Of a DNA stretch of 7,094 bases, positions 5,677-7,094 are shown piece by piece (position 1 is the first letter of the stretch; each line of letters opens with the position of its first letter). The notes under the pieces are model-generated. The model was given only the letters and a program-made list of their open reading frames with translations, searched no databases and was not told the origin of the DNA. The position numbers and the translations under genes were made by a program. This stretch comes from Planctomycetaceae bacterium (GTDB lineage: Bacteria; Planctomycetota; Planctomycetia; Pirellulales; UBA1268). The stretch spans positions 1-7,094 of the forward strand of contig CANHYS010000102.1 in assembly GCA_947464585.1 (NCBI GenBank), written 5' to 3'.

Positions 5677-5750
5677 GCCGGGATCGGCGGAAGCTCAAGG
5701 AGTATTGGGCGTATCCTCGCCCCCGCGACGAGACTTCTGCCGTCCCGGCG
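5677..5750 (+). repeat. Copy B of the dispersed repeat, blocks 1 and 2
   Basis: Block 1 (5677-5703) starts GCCGGGATCGGCGGAAG; block 2 (5724-5750) starts CGCGACGAGACTTCTGCCG. Both also occur in the inverted copy C, in the same order. In block 1 the second mini-hairpin keeps pairing through a G-T wobble (GCTC-AAG-GAGT). The block sits between the hairpin run and the TIGR03000 terminator. Confidence 0.7.
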
Positions 5751-5772
5751 GCGCGCTACTCGTTCGTCTCGT

Positions 5773-5815
5773 GAAAACAAAAAAACTCCCGCGCGGCACG
5801 CGGCCGCGCGGGAGT
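5773..5815 (-). terminator. Strong intrinsic terminator of the TIGR03000 gene
   Basis: A perfect 13-bp GC-rich stem (5785-5797 with 5803-5815) and a 5-nt loop are followed on the minus strand by a T-rich tract, TTTTTTTGTTTT. The hairpin begins 49 nt after the TAG of the 5865-7025 gene. This is a textbook Rho-independent terminator and separates that gene from the block further along the same strand. Confidence 0.93.
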
Positions 5816-5864
5816 GAATGACTGCACAGGACGGCCGGGCAAGCCCGGGCCGACGAAAAGCACA

Positions 5865-7025
5865 CTAGCGAGTCGACGCGGTCGAGTCGGCCGAGGCCGT
5901 CCGCTGCGCCGGGTCGAGCGACAGCTCGACCGTCTGGCCGGCGGACAGATCGATCACCTTCGACACGACCTGCTCGCGGCCGTCGACGACGGTCGCAACG
6001 CGGATCTCATAGTTCTTCCACTCCTGGCCCGCGGCCAGCGTCGTGGTCTGGAACTGCCGAGTCGCACCAGCAGACGAGGTTTCGTTGCCGGCCAGCCAGA
6101 CCTTTGCGTCGGCGGGCACGTGCAGCGTCAGGCTCGTCTTCGGGGCCGAGGCCGCGATGAACGACAGACTCGAACGACCGCCGGCGGCCAGCGACACGAC
6201 CTTGGTCTGCTCGCTGGTCTGGCCGTCACGGTCGACGGTCATCCGCACCGTGAACTCATACCGCTTGCCCGCGGCAAGCCCACGCGACACATACTGTCGC
6301 ACGGAGCCCGTGGCCGACGTCTTCGTACCATTGACGTAGATCGTCGCGCCGGCGGGAACCTCGACGGACAGGAGGGCCGAATCGGCCGGCACCACGCTGG
6401 TCGTGGAATCGTTGGAGATCGGGTTGACGTACTGCGGCGTCTCGATGATCTCGCCGCCACTGACCGACGGCTCTCCGATCACGCGATACGAGTCGACCGG
6501 ATCGCTGTAGCCGCTGTAGCTGCTGGAGTAGGTGGCCGCCGGCACCGAGGAGCCGCCGTACGAACCGCCGTACGAGCCACCATAGGAACCGCCATACGAG
6601 CCGCCACCCGAGGATCCGCCCGACGAGCCGCTATAGGAATACGAGCCACCGGAGCTGCCGCCCGAGGAACCGCCCGAGCTGCCGCCGGACGAGCCGTGTG
6701 ACGAGTGACGGTAGGCACGCCGTGCCATCTTGGCGGCATGATGCGAACCCCAGCTGCCGTGCGAGCCGGCCGAGCCCGAAGATCCATAGCTGCCACCGGA
6801 CGAGCCGTAGGAGCTATACGAGCTCGAGCCGCCCGAGGATCCACCCGAGCTGCCGCCGGACGAGCCGCCGGAGCTACCGCCCGAGGAACCGCCCGAGCTA
6901 CCACCCGACGAGCCGTAGCCACGATAGCGATGATGCCAGCCAGCATCAGCATCGCAGGCCGTCGCTGCAACCGCGACAAACGTGACAACCCCAGCCACCC
7001 GCAACCACCGACGATGGACCAACAT
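5865..7025 (-). CDS. Secreted TIGR03000-domain protein with Gly/Ser repeats
   Basis: The 386-aa product has a basic, hydrophobic signal peptide (about 1-28; VAGVVTFVAVAATAC, then ADA), so it should be exported. Cleavage by signal peptidase I after ADA is likely; ATAC is a poor lipobox. A Gly/Ser-rich region (about 38-160) follows, in two blocks split by a basic stretch (KMARRAYRHSSH, ~99-110). Two TIGR03000 domains complete it, at about 215-292 (SVEVPAGATIYVNGTKT, then GLAAGKRYEFTVR) and 296-372 (LHVPADAKVWLAGNET, then TLAAGQEWKNYEIRV). TIGR03000 is a planctomycete-specific beta-rich domain of unknown function. I chose ATG 7025 over the in-frame GTG at 7034 because AAGGGAG lies 10 nt before the ATG but only 1 nt before the GTG. 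The gene stands alone, with its own terminator. Role unknown; a cell-envelope or extracellular structural part is plausible. Confidence 0.9.
   Translation of the reverse strand: MLVHRRWLRVAGVVTFVAVAATACDADAGWHHRYRGYGSSGGSSGGSSGGSSGGSSGGSSGGSSGGSSSYSSYGSSGGSYGSSGSAGSHGSWGSHHAAKMARRAYRHSSHGSSGGSSGGSSGGSSGGSYSYSGSSGGSSGGGSYGGSYGGSYGGSYGGSSVPAATYSSSYSGYSDPVDSYRVIGEPSVSGGEIIETPQYVNPISNDSTTSVVPADSALLSVEVPAGATIYVNGTKTSATGSVRQYVSRGLAAGKRYEFTVRMTVDRDGQTSEQTKVVSLAAGGRSSLSFIAASAPKTSLTLHVPADAKVWLAGNETSSAGATRQFQTTTLAAGQEWKNYEIRVATVVDGREQVVSKVIDLSAGQTVELSLDPAQRTASADSTASTR
6546..6704 (-). repeat. Second Gly/Ser repeat block (SSGG, then GGSY units)
   Basis: This codes for runs of SSGG followed by four GGSY units of 12 bp each, ending shortly before the first TIGR03000 domain. 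Tyr replaces Ser in the last units, so this block differs in chemistry from the first. Confidence 0.85.
6822..6914 (-). repeat. First Gly/Ser repeat block ((GSSG)n)
   Basis: About eight 12-bp units encode a regular GSSG/SSGG run just after the signal peptide. Ser codons alternate among AGC, TCG and TCC and Gly codons among GGC, GGT and GGA, so the protein repeat is more regular than the DNA repeat. Confidence 0.85.
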
Positions 7026-7035
7026 CTGAATCACG

Positions 7036-7042
7036 CTCCCTT
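7036..7042 (-). promoter_or_regulatory. Ribosome binding site that decides the TIGR03000 start
   Basis: AAGGGAG on the minus strand lies 10 nt before ATG 7025 and 1 nt before GTG 7034, favouring the ATG. Confidence 0.65.
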
Positions 7043-7066
7043 GAAAAGTGTGGATCGCCCGTATTT

Positions 7067-7082
7067 CAGCCGCAGACGGCTG
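7067..7082 (-). other. Leader stem-loop upstream of the TIGR03000 gene
   Basis: CAGCCG (7067-7072) pairs with CGGCTG (7077-7082) around a 4-nt loop, about 40 nt before the start codon. It could be part of the 5' leader or lie in the promoter; too little upstream sequence is present to say. No convincing -35/-10 pair is seen. Confidence 0.3.
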
Positions 7083-7094
7083 GGACGCTAAAAA

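Larger units (their letters stand above)
5471..5864. other. Structured non-coding spacer between the TIGR03000 gene and the membrane-protein block
   Basis: No protein gene is supported in these 394 bases. They hold the 5' leader of the minus-strand block, two direct copies of the dispersed repeat (5554-5580 and 5677-5750), a run of hairpins (5580-5663) and the terminator of the TIGR03000 gene (5773-5815). Short open frames on both strands run through the repeats and read as low-quality Arg/Ser-rich sequence. A promoter for the 5470 gene should lie at about 5480-5550, but I see no convincing -35/-10 pair. Confidence 0.6.

Noticed and set aside
5554..5703. Insertion sequence bounded by direct repeats A and B
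   Set aside because: Only 96 bases lie between the copies, with no coding capacity and no inverted ends; hairpin-rich repeat DNA explains it better.
4793..5821. Plus-strand open frame opposite the 216-aa gene and through the repeat spacer
   Set aside because: It crosses repeats, hairpins and the terminator region and has no motif or ribosome site; an artefact of composition.
5814..6701. Plus-strand open frame (295 codons) opposite the TIGR03000 gene
   Set aside because: Its Arg/Ala-rich tail is the complement of the Gly/Ser repeat; the minus strand carries recognisable domains.
6546..6914. Possible CRISPR-like or tandem satellite array
   Set aside because: The periodicity is 12 bp, stays in frame and encodes Gly/Ser units; there are no spacers of constant length.
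7032..7034. GTG start for the TIGR03000 protein
   Set aside because: The Shine-Dalgarno AAGGGAG is only 1 nt away from it; ATG at 7025 has a 10-nt spacing.

Overview
The window looks like chromosomal DNA of a high-GC planctomycete (Planctomycetia/Pirellulales-like). The strongest lineage marker is a secreted protein with two copies of the Planctomycetes-specific TIGR03000 domain. An HTTM-type membrane protein beside a small 'FAPNP' partner and a cytoplasmic Hanks-type kinase among housekeeping genes fit the same group. I see no rRNA, tRNA, CRISPR array, transposase or phage gene.

Layout. (1) 1-543, plus strand: the 3' end of a gene whose product has an Ala/Gln/Pro/Gly-rich tail; function not recognised. 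(2) 544-1101: a non-coding stretch between convergent genes, with small hairpins and one inverted copy of a dispersed repeat. (3) 1102-5470, minus strand: a compact gene block. In transcription order it holds a membrane-anchored 216-aa protein, an HTTM-domain membrane protein, the tRNA pseudouridine synthase truA, a small Ser/Thr kinase and accA. The first three are joined by ATGA stop/start overlaps, and truA overlaps the kinase by 34 bp. About 100 bp with a candidate promoter separates the kinase from accA. (4) 5471-5864: a structured spacer with two more repeat copies, a run of hairpins and a strong intrinsic terminator. (5) 5865-7025, minus strand: the TIGR03000 secreted protein, with long Gly/Ser repeats between its signal peptide and the two domains.

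How the genes relate. The first four genes of the block are probably co-translated although their roles differ: a membrane pair of unknown substrate, tRNA modification and phospho-signalling. accA supplies one half of the carboxyltransferase for fatty-acid synthesis, and no accD is visible here. The TIGR03000 gene is its own unit, closed by the 5773-5815 terminator.

The best candidate for something undescribed is the repeat family. It has a 27-nt block that can form two tandem mini-hairpins (three copies) and a second 27-nt block (two copies, same order and relative orientation). Hairpins with a GCA-TCC-TGC core accompany the copies. All copies lie in the two non-coding spacers.
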